A stretch of DNA of 64,000 bases from Sutcliffiella horikoshii (GTDB lineage: Bacteria; Bacillota; Bacilli; Bacillales; Bacillaceae_I), in contig KV440964.1 in assembly GCA_001636495.1 (NCBI GenBank), positions 1,628,666-1,692,665 on the forward strand, given 5' to 3'. The notes beneath the pieces are model-generated. The model did not search any database, had not been told where the DNA came from, and saw nothing but the letters and a program-made list of their open reading frames with translations. Position numbers and translations under genes: made by a program. Of this stretch, positions 47,471-55,913 are shown piece by piece. Numbering within the stretch: the stretch's first letter is position 1; every line of letters begins with the position of its first letter.

Positions 47471-47508
47471 AGTTGATTGGAGCGAAGCGCCTGGAACGGA
47501 AATCAACT
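47471..47508 (+). repeat. Palindromic repeat, copy 8, internally deleted
   Basis: Only 38 bp remain: AGTTGATTGGAGC and GGAAATCAACT with GAAGCGCCT between. Both ends are kept and all of the core is lost. Confidence 0.75.
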
Positions 47509-47550
47509 GTTTTATTAAAAACAAAAACTAGGTATTTCGAATGATTTATA

Positions 47551-47588
47551 AGAACACGTGTTCTGTTTTTCCGATAGAATGGTATAAT
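47551..47588 (+). promoter_or_regulatory. LexA-type SOS box over the toxin promoter
   Basis: AGAACACGTGTTCT (47551-47564) is a perfect palindrome fitting the Bacillus SOS box core GAAC-RNRY-GTTC. TATAAT lies at 47583-47588; a -35 with 17 bp spacing (GTTCTG, 47560) would fall inside the box, so LexA binding would block the promoter. A second TATAAT lies at 47600. Confidence 0.6.
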
Positions 47589-47652
47589 AAAGTGGACAGT
47601 ATAATAGGAACGGGTGGTGCGGTGAATCCCTGTGGAGAACGGGGGTGACCGT

Positions 47653-47748
47653 ATGAGCGAGATGCAGCTATTCCTCACATCAGGACTATTCCTCTTTGCG
47701 TTTGTAAATCTAGTAATCGTGCTAATAAAAGAAATGACAAAAAAATAA
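47653..47748 (+). CDS. Holin-like type I toxin (TxpA/BsrG-like), 31 residues
   Basis: A short frame with ATG at 47653 behind GGGGGTG. The peptide has a polar start (MSEMQLFL), one hydrophobic helix (about residues 5-25, ending FVNLVIVLI) and a basic tail KEMTKK. That layout, with the LVIVLIK ending, is typical of the Hol_Tox peptides TxpA, BsrE and BsrG of B. subtilis, which damage the membrane and are silenced by an overlapping antisense RNA. It is too short for routine gene calling. Confidence 0.72.
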   Translation: MSEMQLFLTSGLFLFAFVNLVIVLIKEMTKK

Positions 47749-48081
47749 CCCACCCGTGACTTCTAATTCGCTGTTAGGCAGTCGGGTGAGTTACTTATTA
47801 CGTTCGACTCCACAGTAGCCGTGCTTCTGCGGAACTTATACTGTTGGGTTCTTTTCGCATCCTTTGTTGCTATTACGTATTTTTGATACCCTCGTTACAA
47901 TTGTTGCTGTCGTGCTCTTTTCTTGAATGGACAAGATGAGTTTCATGCAATAATTTGTTCGAGAGATCAGTAAAAAGTCCAAGTGCCGACTTTTTACTAG
48001 TAATCAGCAACAATCTTTGAGAAAAGAGCTCTGTTAAGTCAAAGTGCGTCCAACACTTTGGCTTCTTCAATCATGTGTATA
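47741..48081 (-). ncRNA. Candidate antisense antitoxin RNA
   Basis: On the minus strand a strong promoter near 48087-48114 points toward the 3' end of the toxin. A hairpin AACTCACCCGACT/..CACGGGTGGGTT (about 47748-47793) followed by TTATTTTTTTG would terminate the RNA inside the last toxin codons, so the two RNAs overlap. Two further hairpins lie within it (CAAAGTG/CACTTTG; GTAAAAAGT/ACTTTTTAC). A shorter start is possible from TTGTAA-17-CGTAAT (47900-47872). Exact ends are unproven. Confidence 0.5.
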
Positions 48082-48086
48082 CACAA

Positions 48087-48114
48087 ATTATAGCACAAGA
48101 CATGCTACTGTAAA
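48087..48114 (-). promoter_or_regulatory. Minus-strand promoter pointing at the toxin gene
   Basis: Read on the minus strand: TTTACA (48114-48109), 16 bp, TATAAT (48092-48087) with TGC before it, an extended -10. The perfect palindrome TGTGTATACACA (48074-48085) sits just before the expected start and could be an operator. Confidence 0.65.
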
Positions 48115-48134
48115 CGAACTTTCAATTGGTAAAG

Positions 48135-49091
48135 TTATCTGACCAGTTTTTTTGCCTTTAAAGTGTTGGCAAAATGCACTTTCGCCACTTTGGTTAAAAA
48201 GCCTTCGCCATGCTTTTCAATTACCCTCGCAGCTGCAGAATCCACTTTTGATCCCGCTCCTTTAGGTATGGTGATACCCGCAAGCTCACTCAATTTATCC
48301 ATCTCTTTTAAGAAGGAATACCTCGCGATGATGGATGCCGCTGCCACTGATAAATGCAGGCCTTCCGCTTTCGTATGAAAATAGACATTTTCACGCACGA
48401 TGTTTTTCTGTTGAGCTACATGGCGGTAGTAGACACCTGATTCGGCAAACTGATCGATCAAGATGGCCTCAGGTTTTTCTGGCGTAATTTTATCCAAAAC
48501 ATGTTGCAATGCTTTGTTATGCAGCAATGCCTTTATTTTCCCCTGTGTCATCCCACTTTGTTGCAGTTCATTATATTTCTCGTTATGTAGGACCAGAAGG
48601 CTGTATGGGATATGTGGTAATATCGCTTTTGCAATCCTGACAATCTTTTCATCATTCAAAGCCTTGGAATCCTGTACACCCAATTCTTTCAATTTTGCCA
48701 TATGTTCCTTTTTTACATAGGCTGCACAGACCGTAATCGGACCAAAATAATCACCTGTCCCTACTTCGTCCGATCCGATGACGGAAAGAGAGGCAAAGCC
48801 GGCAGGCAAGGAGGATTTCACTTTTGTTCCTGATGATGAAACAGTTGTTGCCTTCTTGCCAGATTTAGACGGTGCATCCGTCGCTCCAAATCCCTTCCAT
48901 ATGTTCGCTTCCTCATCTGCTCCTTTTCCTTGGAACAACACTTTTCCAGACTTGTATGCGGTAATATTACACGTAGGTGATTTAGCGACAAAAACGGCGC
49001 CTGTCGGAAGTTTGTCTAGCTTATACTCCTTATAGAAACTCTCAATTTTGTTTAAAATAGTTCCAGATACCTGAATGACTTGATATGACAA
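48135..49091 (-). CDS. rnhC: Ribonuclease HIII
   Basis: The 318-residue RNase H2-like enzyme cleaves RNA in RNA-DNA hybrids. An N-terminal TBP-like domain (1-90) with a linker precedes the catalytic domain beginning SVIGSDEVGTGDYFGPITVCA, whose D and E open the acidic active site; further acidic residues are in ILIDQFAESG and HLSVAAASIIARY. Start TTG at 49091 follows AGGAGTG. It is divergent from zapA, as in B. subtilis. Confidence 0.94.
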   Translation of the reverse strand: MSYQVIQVSGTILNKIESFYKEYKLDKLPTGAVFVAKSPTCNITAYKSGKVLFQGKGADEEANIWKGFGATDAPSKSGKKATTVSSSGTKVKSSLPAGFASLSVIGSDEVGTGDYFGPITVCAAYVKKEHMAKLKELGVQDSKALNDEKIVRIAKAILPHIPYSLLVLHNEKYNELQQSGMTQGKIKALLHNKALQHVLDKITPEKPEAILIDQFAESGVYYRHVAQQKNIVRENVYFHTKAEGLHLSVAAASIIARYSFLKEMDKLSELAGITIPKGAGSKVDSAAARVIEKHGEGFLTKVAKVHFANTLKAKKLVR

Positions 49092-49200
49092 TTAATTCAC
49101 TCCTACTACAAATTTTTACATTTTTCCATGTTTCTTTTCCACTTTAGAAAGTTTCGTGGTATTATAAAGATTAGGATTTTAATGAATGGGGGCATACACG

Positions 49201-49455
49201 TTGTCAGAGCATAAAACTCGCACAACTGTCGACATATATGGTCAACAATACTCTATTGTTGGTACGGAAAGTATAAGTCACATTCGACTTGTTGCTTCCA
49301 TTGTCGATGAAAAAATGAGAGAAATCAATGGTAAAAATTCAAACCTGGACATCAGTAAACTGGCAGTTTTGACTGCAGTTAACGTTGTACATGATTATAT
49401 CAAATTAAAAGATGAATACGATATGCTTGAGAGAGAATTAAAGAAAAAGGGCTGA
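49201..49455 (+). CDS. zapA: Cell division protein ZapA
   Basis: The 84-residue protein bundles FtsZ at the division ring. Pattern [19 protein letters not shown] then helical [17 protein letters not shown] and [29 protein letters not shown]. The TTG at 49201 is chosen (GGGGG eight bases upstream); the upstream extension MGAYT is not homologous. cvpA-like yshB follows after 5 bp. Confidence 0.93.
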   Translation: MSEHKTRTTVDIYGQQYSIVGTESISHIRLVASIVDEKMREINGKNSNLDISKLAVLTAVNVVHDYIKLKDEYDMLERELKKKG

Positions 49456-49460
49456 GTACG

Positions 49461-50003
49461 ATGTTAGACTTAATTATTATCTTACTATTTATTATGGGAC
49501 TGATTGTGGGAATCCGTCGAGGGTTCATCATGCAGATTGTCCATTTATCCGGTTTCATTGCAGCCTTCGTGGTAGCATATATGTTTTATGCGGATCTAGC
49601 CCCAAAATTGAAGTTGTGGGTACCGATGCCGAGTTTTGGTAACGCAGAATTTTCTATGTTTTTTGAGACAATCAGTCTCGATACCGCGTATTATAGAGCA
49701 ATTGCCTTTGCCATTCTGTTCTTTGGGACCAGAATTGCCGCACAAATTATTGGTTCCATGTTGGATTTCCTTTCCCATCTGCCAATCTTGAAACAGCTGA
49801 ACAGTTGGGCCGGTGCGGTTCTTGGATTTGTGGAAATATATCTGGTTGTGTTCATTTTCCTTTATGTTGGAGCGCTTGTTCCTTTGGAGATGGTTCAAAC
49901 ATCGATTAGTGATTCATCCATGGCGAAGGGGATTGTGGAAAACACCCCGATATTCTCTGCCAAGTTGCAGGAATTATGGACAGGGTATATGGCAAGTAGA
50001 TAG
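49461..50003 (+). CDS. yshB: CvpA-family membrane protein YshB
   Basis: A 180-residue protein with four TM segments and the CvpA pattern (MLDLIIILLFIMGLIVGIRRGFIMQIVHLSGFIAAFVVAY; WAGAVLGFVEIYLVVFIFLYV). E. coli CvpA is needed for colicin V production; the Bacillus role is unknown. It is coupled to zapA by a 5 bp gap. Confidence 0.9.
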   Translation: MLDLIIILLFIMGLIVGIRRGFIMQIVHLSGFIAAFVVAYMFYADLAPKLKLWVPMPSFGNAEFSMFFETISLDTAYYRAIAFAILFFGTRIAAQIIGSMLDFLSHLPILKQLNSWAGAVLGFVEIYLVVFIFLYVGALVPLEMVQTSISDSSMAKGIVENTPIFSAKLQELWTGYMASR

Positions 50004-50013
50004 GATAACATTG

Positions 50014-50052
50014 AAAAAGCAGCAGGCGCACATATGTGTCTGCTGCTTTTTA
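50014..50052. terminator. Bidirectional terminator between yshB and ydjI
   Basis: AAAAAGCAGCAG and CTGCTGCTTTTT, with an inner GCACATATGTG pairing, at a convergent junction. Confidence 0.9.
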
Positions 50053-50064
50053 TTCTTAATACTT

Positions 50065-51084
50065 CTATACTAATTTGTGCCCACAGTTAGCACAAAAATT
50101 GCCGCCAGCTGTTTTGGTCCCACAGTTAGGGCAGAAATTCGGTTTGCCATCTGATGCTGCAGGTTGCCCTTCAGGAGCTGGGGGAGTCACCGGCTGAGGG
50201 GAAGGCTGAGGTTGATTCTGCCCATTGTTGTTCTGATTTTGCTGATTCACTTGATTCATCATCTGGTTTGCCATGTTCATGCCCATCATCATGCCTGCCA
50301 TGTCCGAGGCAGCTCCACTTCCGCTCATCTTACCGGATGACATACCATCAACCATAGATAGGCGCTGGTATTTATCCACATCTCCAACCATGCCGTGTGA
50401 AGCGGTTTTGGAAATCATGTCCTGGATTTCTTTTGGGTAATTGAAACTCATGACATGGAAGCCTGTGATGGTAATTCCATTATCAATAATCTGCATATCC
50501 AAATCTTCTTTGATGCCTTTTGATATTTCAAAAGAGTTGGACTGAAGATTGAACATATCCTTGCCTTCCCGTGTAATCCATTTCATCAGTAGCTGATCAA
50601 GGACAGAGGTAATCCGGATTCTCACATCCTCTACTAGATAGCGCTCCCTGACTCCAGCTATTTTGTCGATCAGGGCAATATAATCATCGACTTTGAAATT
50701 GAATGTCCCATTAGCTCGGATGGGCATGCCGCCTGGTAGGCCCGGTGCAGGAATGTTTATAGCATTTCTGGTACCCCATTTTACGGTGAATTCCTTCGTG
50801 TTGACGAAAAGAACTTCCACACGCATGCCACTATTGAATCCGAATCGGAATCCTTTCAGGGTTGATAAAAAGGGGATGATCTGCGATTCTACATCATAGG
50901 TACCTTCATCGCGAAATACTCCTTCTATTTTTCCGTTGTTGAAGAAGATGGCGTCTTGACCGGGTCGAATAATCAGCTTGCTTCCTTTTTTGATTTCTTT
51001 GTTGTTCCATTTATAGAAGATCATATCTTCTCTGAATTCTTGCCATTCAATGACATTCGCAAATTGGTTTCTGAAAAATGACAT
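50065..51084 (-). CDS. ydjI: SPFH-domain protein YdjI (zinc-ribbon tail)
   Basis: A 339-residue protein: an SPFH/virion-core-like domain (about 1-235, beginning FANVIEWQEFREDMIFYKW), a Met/Gly/Asn/Gln/Pro-rich low-complexity linker, and a C-terminal double CxxC zinc ribbon (CPNCGTKTAGGNFCANCG). In B. subtilis YdjI works with YdjG/YdjH to bring PspA to the membrane. It is the last gene of the pspA operon, separated from ydjH by a palindromic repeat. Confidence 0.9.
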   Translation of the reverse strand: MSFFRNQFANVIEWQEFREDMIFYKWNNKEIKKGSKLIIRPGQDAIFFNNGKIEGVFRDEGTYDVESQIIPFLSTLKGFRFGFNSGMRVEVLFVNTKEFTVKWGTRNAINIPAPGLPGGMPIRANGTFNFKVDDYIALIDKIAGVRERYLVEDVRIRITSVLDQLLMKWITREGKDMFNLQSNSFEISKGIKEDLDMQIIDNGITITGFHVMSFNYPKEIQDMISKTASHGMVGDVDKYQRLSMVDGMSSGKMSGSGAASDMAGMMMGMNMANQMMNQVNQQNQNNNGQNQPQPSPQPVTPPAPEGQPAASDGKPNFCPNCGTKTAGGNFCANCGHKLV

Positions 51085-51123
51085 GTTACATCTGCTCCTT
51101 ACTTATAATATTCCTCTGGGATG

Positions 51124-51256
51124 CCGCAGATGATTTCCGCAAATGGCTTCGCTTTCCGCGGGGCGACCTTGAGCCTCCTCGCAACACTTGCGGGTCTCAA
51201 GATTGTCGCTACTCTCCCGCTGGAGTCTACGCCTTTTGCTCCAATCATCAGCTAGG
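51124..51256 (-). repeat. Palindromic repeat, copy 9 (reverse, inside the pspA operon)
   Basis: Lies between ydjH and ydjI. In its own orientation the arms are CTGATGATT and the matching ATGATTTCC side, with GCGAC..CTTGAG/CTCAAG..GTCGC core. It would be transcribed as part of the operon mRNA. Confidence 0.9.
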
Positions 51257-51295
51257 AATTGAATTAACTTAATTCACCACGTCCAACCACACGTA

Positions 51296-52171
51296 TTAAA
51301 ATTTCCCTCGGCTGCCGCTGTGGGAGTGGCCGCCTCCTGTGATTCCGCCACCACCTGTGAACCCGCCGCTACTATTGTTGTTATTGGTCGGCTTTTTCAC
51401 TTTTGTTACGGTTTTCCTGACATATCTATCATGTCGGTGCAGTACTTTAGAGCTGTTGCTATTCATATATGTTCCGGAATTTACGGTGACCCTTCCACCG
51501 GAGTTATAAGCAAGGATGCCTACCACGGCTCCGCCAACAATGAATGAGATCAAAAGCTGAAACCATAGTTGAAAAAGAAGGTTTTCAGAAGAGCTTGCTC
51601 CTGCATAATATTCTTCCTCATAATTTTGGTACCCGTCATTATGGCCAGGATAATCCTCACTAGTTTCCGGTTCTATCCCCATATAAGAATGAGCACTTGA
51701 AATAAACTCAGAGAATGCCTCATAATAGTTCCCTTCAGAGAGGGCAGGCGTTATGTCATCCTGGATCATATCTAAGCGTTGATCATTCAGATAGAGCTCC
51801 GCCTTCTTAAATCCTACCAAATAAATATCCCGTTCTTCCATATCAATGGCAAGTATGGCTGTATTCCCGTAAGGCTGGTCATATCCGGGAGCATTTTCGT
51901 CATAAAAGTCTCCTACATATTCCACGATGTCCATACCATCTGTTCCATCCGCTGTGATAATTAAAAAAGCAGTATCGGATTCTGCACCAAGCTCATTAGC
52001 TAACGATTCTAATTGTGTGACTTCCTGGTCCGTCAATAGCCCGGCATAATCGAATACAAACTGTTTCTGGTTAACTGATTCTGCCTGTACGGAGAATCCC
52101 CATGTAACCATCAGTAAAAAAGCCATCATCAACGGAAGAAAGGCATAGGCTGTTCGTTTGTTCCAACTCAC
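51296..52171 (-). CDS. ydjH: TPM-domain membrane protein YdjH
   Basis: The 291-residue protein has a signal/TM segment (about 10-30), an extracellular TPM domain (VFDYAGLLTDQEVTQLESLANELGAESDTAFLIITADG), a second TM (about 204-222) and a Gly/Ser/His-rich C-terminal tail. GTG at 52171 overlaps the ydjG stop and has GGAGGCGG upstream, so it is translationally coupled; the 25 extra residues of the longer frame are in the ydjG coding region. Part of the Psp envelope-stress system. Confidence 0.88.
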   Translation of the reverse strand: MSWNKRTAYAFLPLMMAFLLMVTWGFSVQAESVNQKQFVFDYAGLLTDQEVTQLESLANELGAESDTAFLIITADGTDGMDIVEYVGDFYDENAPGYDQPYGNTAILAIDMEERDIYLVGFKKAELYLNDQRLDMIQDDITPALSEGNYYEAFSEFISSAHSYMGIEPETSEDYPGHNDGYQNYEEEYYAGASSSENLLFQLWFQLLISFIVGGAVVGILAYNSGGRVTVNSGTYMNSNSSKVLHRHDRYVRKTVTKVKKPTNNNNSSGGFTGGGGITGGGHSHSGSRGKF

Positions 52172-53196
52172 CAGAAACCGCCTCCCATCATGAAGGCGAT
52201 GGATTTCATCGCAAGTAGGGTGCCGCCTGCAACGCCACTGAACCACATTGCCACTTTGCCCATACTGATCGGCGGTTTACCTACCACTTTTCCGGTCTGG
52301 CCATTCATCGCGAAAGTATGCTCCGATTGGGCGTAGTCATAGCTGATCATCCACACAGGCAGGAGTACATAGTGATTCTTGACACTTTTCGTATCAATCT
52401 TTTTCTCCTTATAGGTAATGGATTGATAGCCGGTTAGAGTGGAATGAATGAAGGAATCGATATATCCACTTATTTTATCCTTTGCCCTAGGAAGGAGTTC
52501 TTTGTCGTCATAGTTGTACTTTTCCGCGACATAACCTACTAGATAAGGAGTTTTGAATTCCTTTAGCTGATCGTATGGGAATGGCTCTAATTTGTCCATC
52601 AGTTCGTCATTCATCTTTTTGGAAGCATCTACCGGAATTTTGACATAGTCGAGATTGATGTCACGAAAGGCATCGTAGTATTTAGTTTCCGTGTAAATGT
52701 AATCCCCTTGGCTATAAGTTCTTACCTTGGTGCCGACCGCTTGTACTTGGACTTTGCTATTCAAGTCGTATAGCCAAAATGGTACATAGATTCCCGTGAT
52801 GCTCTTGATGCGGTCTGCACTCATAAATCCCTTTGGTGTCAGAAGTCCCTTGCCGCACCATTTTTGAAAAGCGGTGATGGCCGCCTCTTTGTTGATAGTA
52901 AATGGAATGACCTTTGCTGGAGCAAGGTTGCCTGACAATCGATCCGCAATGACCACTCCTGCTCCGCAAAAGGTGCAGCTGGTTGCGGTAGTTTCTATTT
53001 CTGTCATCAAGACTGCCCCGCAGTTTTCACACTGATATTCCTTTACCTCATCCTCTGTGAATGTTGCGGTAATTAACTGTTCTGGATGCTCTTCAATATT
53101 TTCTTGAAGGCCACAGCTTTGACACGACAAGCTGCCTGATTCTGCATCAAAGTTCATGTCGCTTCCGCAGCTGGGACATTTGTAATGAAGGATCAT
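52168..53196 (-). CDS. ydjG: Zinc-ribbon membrane protein YdjG
   Basis: The 342-residue protein has two N-terminal zinc ribbons (CPSCGSDMNF..CQSCG; CENCGAVL..CTFCG), a beta-rich middle region, and hydrophobic stretches near the C-terminus (about 318-340). With YdjH it forms the membrane complex that, in B. subtilis, recruits PspA. The stop overlaps the ydjH start. Confidence 0.88.
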   Translation of the reverse strand: MILHYKCPSCGSDMNFDAESGSLSCQSCGLQENIEEHPEQLITATFTEDEVKEYQCENCGAVLMTEIETTATSCTFCGAGVVIADRLSGNLAPAKVIPFTINKEAAITAFQKWCGKGLLTPKGFMSADRIKSITGIYVPFWLYDLNSKVQVQAVGTKVRTYSQGDYIYTETKYYDAFRDINLDYVKIPVDASKKMNDELMDKLEPFPYDQLKEFKTPYLVGYVAEKYNYDDKELLPRAKDKISGYIDSFIHSTLTGYQSITYKEKKIDTKSVKNHYVLLPVWMISYDYAQSEHTFAMNGQTGKVVGKPPISMGKVAMWFSGVAGGTLLAMKSIAFMMGGGFW

Positions 53197-53288
53197 CTGA
53201 AATTCACCTCTTTTCTTATTGCTTCATCCATATCTTGCACAGACATTTCAAAGCTGTAGCGAGTATGCTACAGCTTTGTGGACAATGA

Positions 53289-53969
53289 CTAACTATTATT
53301 TTTCAATCTCGCTTTTAATGCTTCCAGCTCGTTGTCAACATTTGCACTTTGCTGATCATATTTGGCTGTAAGGTCTTCGATATCATCCTTTGGAGCTGCA
53401 TTAAGCTCTGCCATTGCGTTGGCTTCATCAAGTGCCCGATTCACTTTATCTTCCATTCTCCCAAAAGCGGAAATGGATCCACCTGCACTTGAAGTGGAAT
53501 TTCCAAGTTTGTTAATTCTCTCTTGGGTCTTCGCGACAGACCATTTCGCTTTGAGCATATTTCTACGTGCTTCCAATTCGCCAATATCAGAAACCAATTT
53601 ATCATGCATCTGTTTCATCTGGAGCGAGTTGGTTCTAGCCAATTGATAGGATGATTCCAGGTCGGAAAAGGTGGTCTCGAGCGCTCTTTTTCTCTCAAGG
53701 AACTTTCTCGCATCATCCTCGTTACCGGCTTCCAATGCTTTAATCGCATAGCGTTCCATTTTTTCCATGTCGTCTCTGCATGCATCCCATTCTCTCTTTG
53801 AACGTTGCTCCTGGGCCATGACGGAGGCGGTTTCCGCTTTTACCTTCCCTAAATCACTGTTCAGGTTCCGTAAGTATTGATCAATCATTTTCTCCGGGTT
53901 CTCCGCCTTATCCAACAAAGCGTTAATGTTACTAGACATAATATCTCTGAATCTCGCGATAATACTCAT
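53289..53969 (-). CDS. pspA: Phage shock protein A homologue (PspA/IM30)
   Basis: A 226-residue, almost wholly coiled-coil protein (IIARFRDIMSSNINALLDKAENPEKMIDQYLRNL start). PspA assembles into ESCRT-III-like polymers that protect damaged membranes. ATG at 53969 is favoured because the upstream ATG at 53978 lies only one base from GGAGG. First gene of pspA-ydjG-ydjH-ydjI and preceded by a SigW-like promoter. Confidence 0.93.
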   Translation of the reverse strand: MSIIARFRDIMSSNINALLDKAENPEKMIDQYLRNLNSDLGKVKAETASVMAQEQRSKREWDACRDDMEKMERYAIKALEAGNEDDARKFLERKRALETTFSDLESSYQLARTNSLQMKQMHDKLVSDIGELEARRNMLKAKWSVAKTQERINKLGNSTSSAGGSISAFGRMEDKVNRALDEANAMAELNAAPKDDIEDLTAKYDQQSANVDNELEALKARLKNNS

Positions 53970-54013
53970 TCCATACATTCCTCCTCTTGAAATAGAAAAC
54001 CTTTAGTAGTTTA

Positions 54014-54040
54014 TACTCGTTACAAGTGGAAAAGGTTTCA
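54014..54040 (-). promoter_or_regulatory. SigW-like promoter of the pspA operon
   Basis: On the minus strand TGAAAC (54040-54035) and CGAGTA (54019-54014) with a 15 bp spacer. The -35 is perfect; the -10 departs from CGTA and the spacing is short. B. subtilis pspA (ydjF) is SigW-dependent. Confidence 0.55.
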
Positions 54041-54163
54041 TTTTTTCTTGGAAATTTACCACACATTTGATTTTCGCTATCCCGAGTAACTACGATTGTA
54101 CATTTCCTCTAATTATTTGTATGATTCTAATAGGATAAGTTTACATAAGGTTAGGTGAAAAGG

Positions 54164-55894
54164 ATGAACAAAAAACAAATCGTAAAATGGCTGGAAACGA
54201 TTGCGACATATATGGAATTAAAAGGGGAGAACGGCTTTAAGGTCTCCGCGTTCAGAAAGGCAGCCTTGGCGCTTGAAAATGACGAAAGAAGCCTCAGTCA
54301 AATTGATGACTTCACTAAAATAAGCGGGATCGGCAAAGGAACAGCCGCTGTTATTCTGGAGATTCTGGAAACAGGCAAGTCGTCCGTTCTCGAGGAGCTT
54401 CAACAAGAAGTTCCGGAAGGATTGATTCCGTTATTGAACCTGCCTGGATTAGGCGGCAAAAAAATAGCGAAACTTTATCAGGAACTGGACGTAATAGATA
54501 TTACAAGCTTGAAAGAAGCGTGTGAAGCGGAAAAGGTACAGGCGCTTGCTGGATTCGGAAAGAAGACCGAAGAGAAGATTCTTGCTGCCATCGAGGAAGT
54601 GGGGAAAAGGCCGGACCGTCTGCCGATCTCTTTCATGACGCCAATAGCCGAGCAAATAGAACAGTTCCTATCGACGGTGGATGGAATAGAAGAATATTCC
54701 CGTGCCGGAAGCCTACGCAGATACAGAGAAACCATTAAAGATCTTGATTTTATCATTTCCACAACGGAACCCGGAAAAGTAAGAGAGAAGCTCGTGAAGA
54801 TGGACCGGGTCACAGAAATCATTGCCAATGGAGATACGAAAGTATCCATCATATTAAAATATGATTATGATGTATCCGTTGATTTCCGTATGGTGGAGCC
54901 GCAGAGCTTCCCTACGACCCTTCATCATTTCACTGGTTCAAAGGACCATAATGTCCGTATGAGACAGCTCGCGAAAGAGCGTGGAGAAAAGATCAGTGAG
55001 TATGGCGTGGAGGATTTAGAAACGGGGGAAATCAAGTATTTCAAATCGGAAGAGGAATTCTTCAAACATTTTAACCTGCCATTCATCCCACCGGAAATAA
55101 GGGAGGATGGAACAGAAGTGGATTATGCCCTGGAAAATGGCGAAATTCCATTGGTTTCTATAAGCGATATTCGCGGGGATCTTCACATGCACTCCACTTG
55201 GAGCGATGGTGCCTATACAATAGAAGAGATGATTGAAGCGAACCGTGCAAAAGGATATAAATATATGGCGATCACCGACCATTCCCAATATTTGAAAGTG
55301 GCAAACGGTCTGACACCGGAACGCCTAAGACAGCAAAAAGAAGAAATCAAGAAACTGAATGATAAATATGACGATATAACGATATTGTCCGGGGTGGAAA
55401 TGGACATTCTTCCTGATGGGTCCCTAGATTATGATGACGAGTTAATGGAGGAGATGGATATTGTCATCGCTTCGATTCACTCCAGCTTTTCACAAAAAAG
55501 GGAAGTCATCATGGAACGCCTGAAAACAGCTTTGGAGAATTATCACGTAGATATCATCGCCCATCCGACTGGCCGCCTGATAGGACGCAGGGAAGGATAC
55601 GATGTGGACGTGGAAATGCTGATTCAGCTTGCGAAAGAAACAGATACTGCGCTTGAGTTGAATGCCAATCCGCACCGTTTGGATCTTGCCAGTCATTATG
55701 TGCGTCTTGCCCAGGATGCCGGGGTAAAGCTTGTCATCAACACAGATGCCCATAGTATCGACATGCTCGACCATATGGAAGTAGGCGTGGCAACGGCAAG
55801 AAAAGGCTGGATTAAAAAGGAAAACGTGATCAATACCTGGTCACTGGACGAGTTAAAGAAGTATTTAACACGACACCATACGAAAAGGAAGTAA
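54164..55894 (+). CDS. polX: DNA polymerase X with PHP domain
   Basis: The 576-residue family X repair polymerase has an N-terminal 8 kDa domain with helix-hairpin-helix motifs ([34 protein letters not shown]), a nucleotidyltransferase palm ([29 protein letters not shown]) and a C-terminal PHP exonuclease ([37 protein letters not shown]). It fills short gaps in base excision repair. ATG at 54164 is preferred over GTG at 54155, matching the B. subtilis N-terminus. Confidence 0.95.
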   Translation: MNKKQIVKWLETIATYMELKGENGFKVSAFRKAALALENDERSLSQIDDFTKISGIGKGTAAVILEILETGKSSVLEELQQEVPEGLIPLLNLPGLGGKKIAKLYQELDVIDITSLKEACEAEKVQALAGFGKKTEEKILAAIEEVGKRPDRLPISFMTPIAEQIEQFLSTVDGIEEYSRAGSLRRYRETIKDLDFIISTTEPGKVREKLVKMDRVTEIIANGDTKVSIILKYDYDVSVDFRMVEPQSFPTTLHHFTGSKDHNVRMRQLAKERGEKISEYGVEDLETGEIKYFKSEEEFFKHFNLPFIPPEIREDGTEVDYALENGEIPLVSISDIRGDLHMHSTWSDGAYTIEEMIEANRAKGYKYMAITDHSQYLKVANGLTPERLRQQKEEIKKLNDKYDDITILSGVEMDILPDGSLDYDDELMEEMDIVIASIHSSFSQKREVIMERLKTALENYHVDIIAHPTGRLIGRREGYDVDVEMLIQLAKETDTALELNANPHRLDLASHYVRLAQDAGVKLVINTDAHSIDMLDHMEVGVATARKGWIKKENVINTWSLDELKKYLTRHHTKRK

Positions 55895-55913
55895 AGAAGG
55901 GAGTTATGGGTAC

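Noticed and set aside
47873-48070. 65-residue minus-strand frame between the toxin and rnhC
   Set aside because: It lies within hairpin-rich sequence downstream of a promoter with no ribosome site; a non-coding RNA explains it better.
48135-48400. Plus-strand frames opposite rnhC
   Set aside because: They are complementary-strand shadows of the RNase HIII gene.
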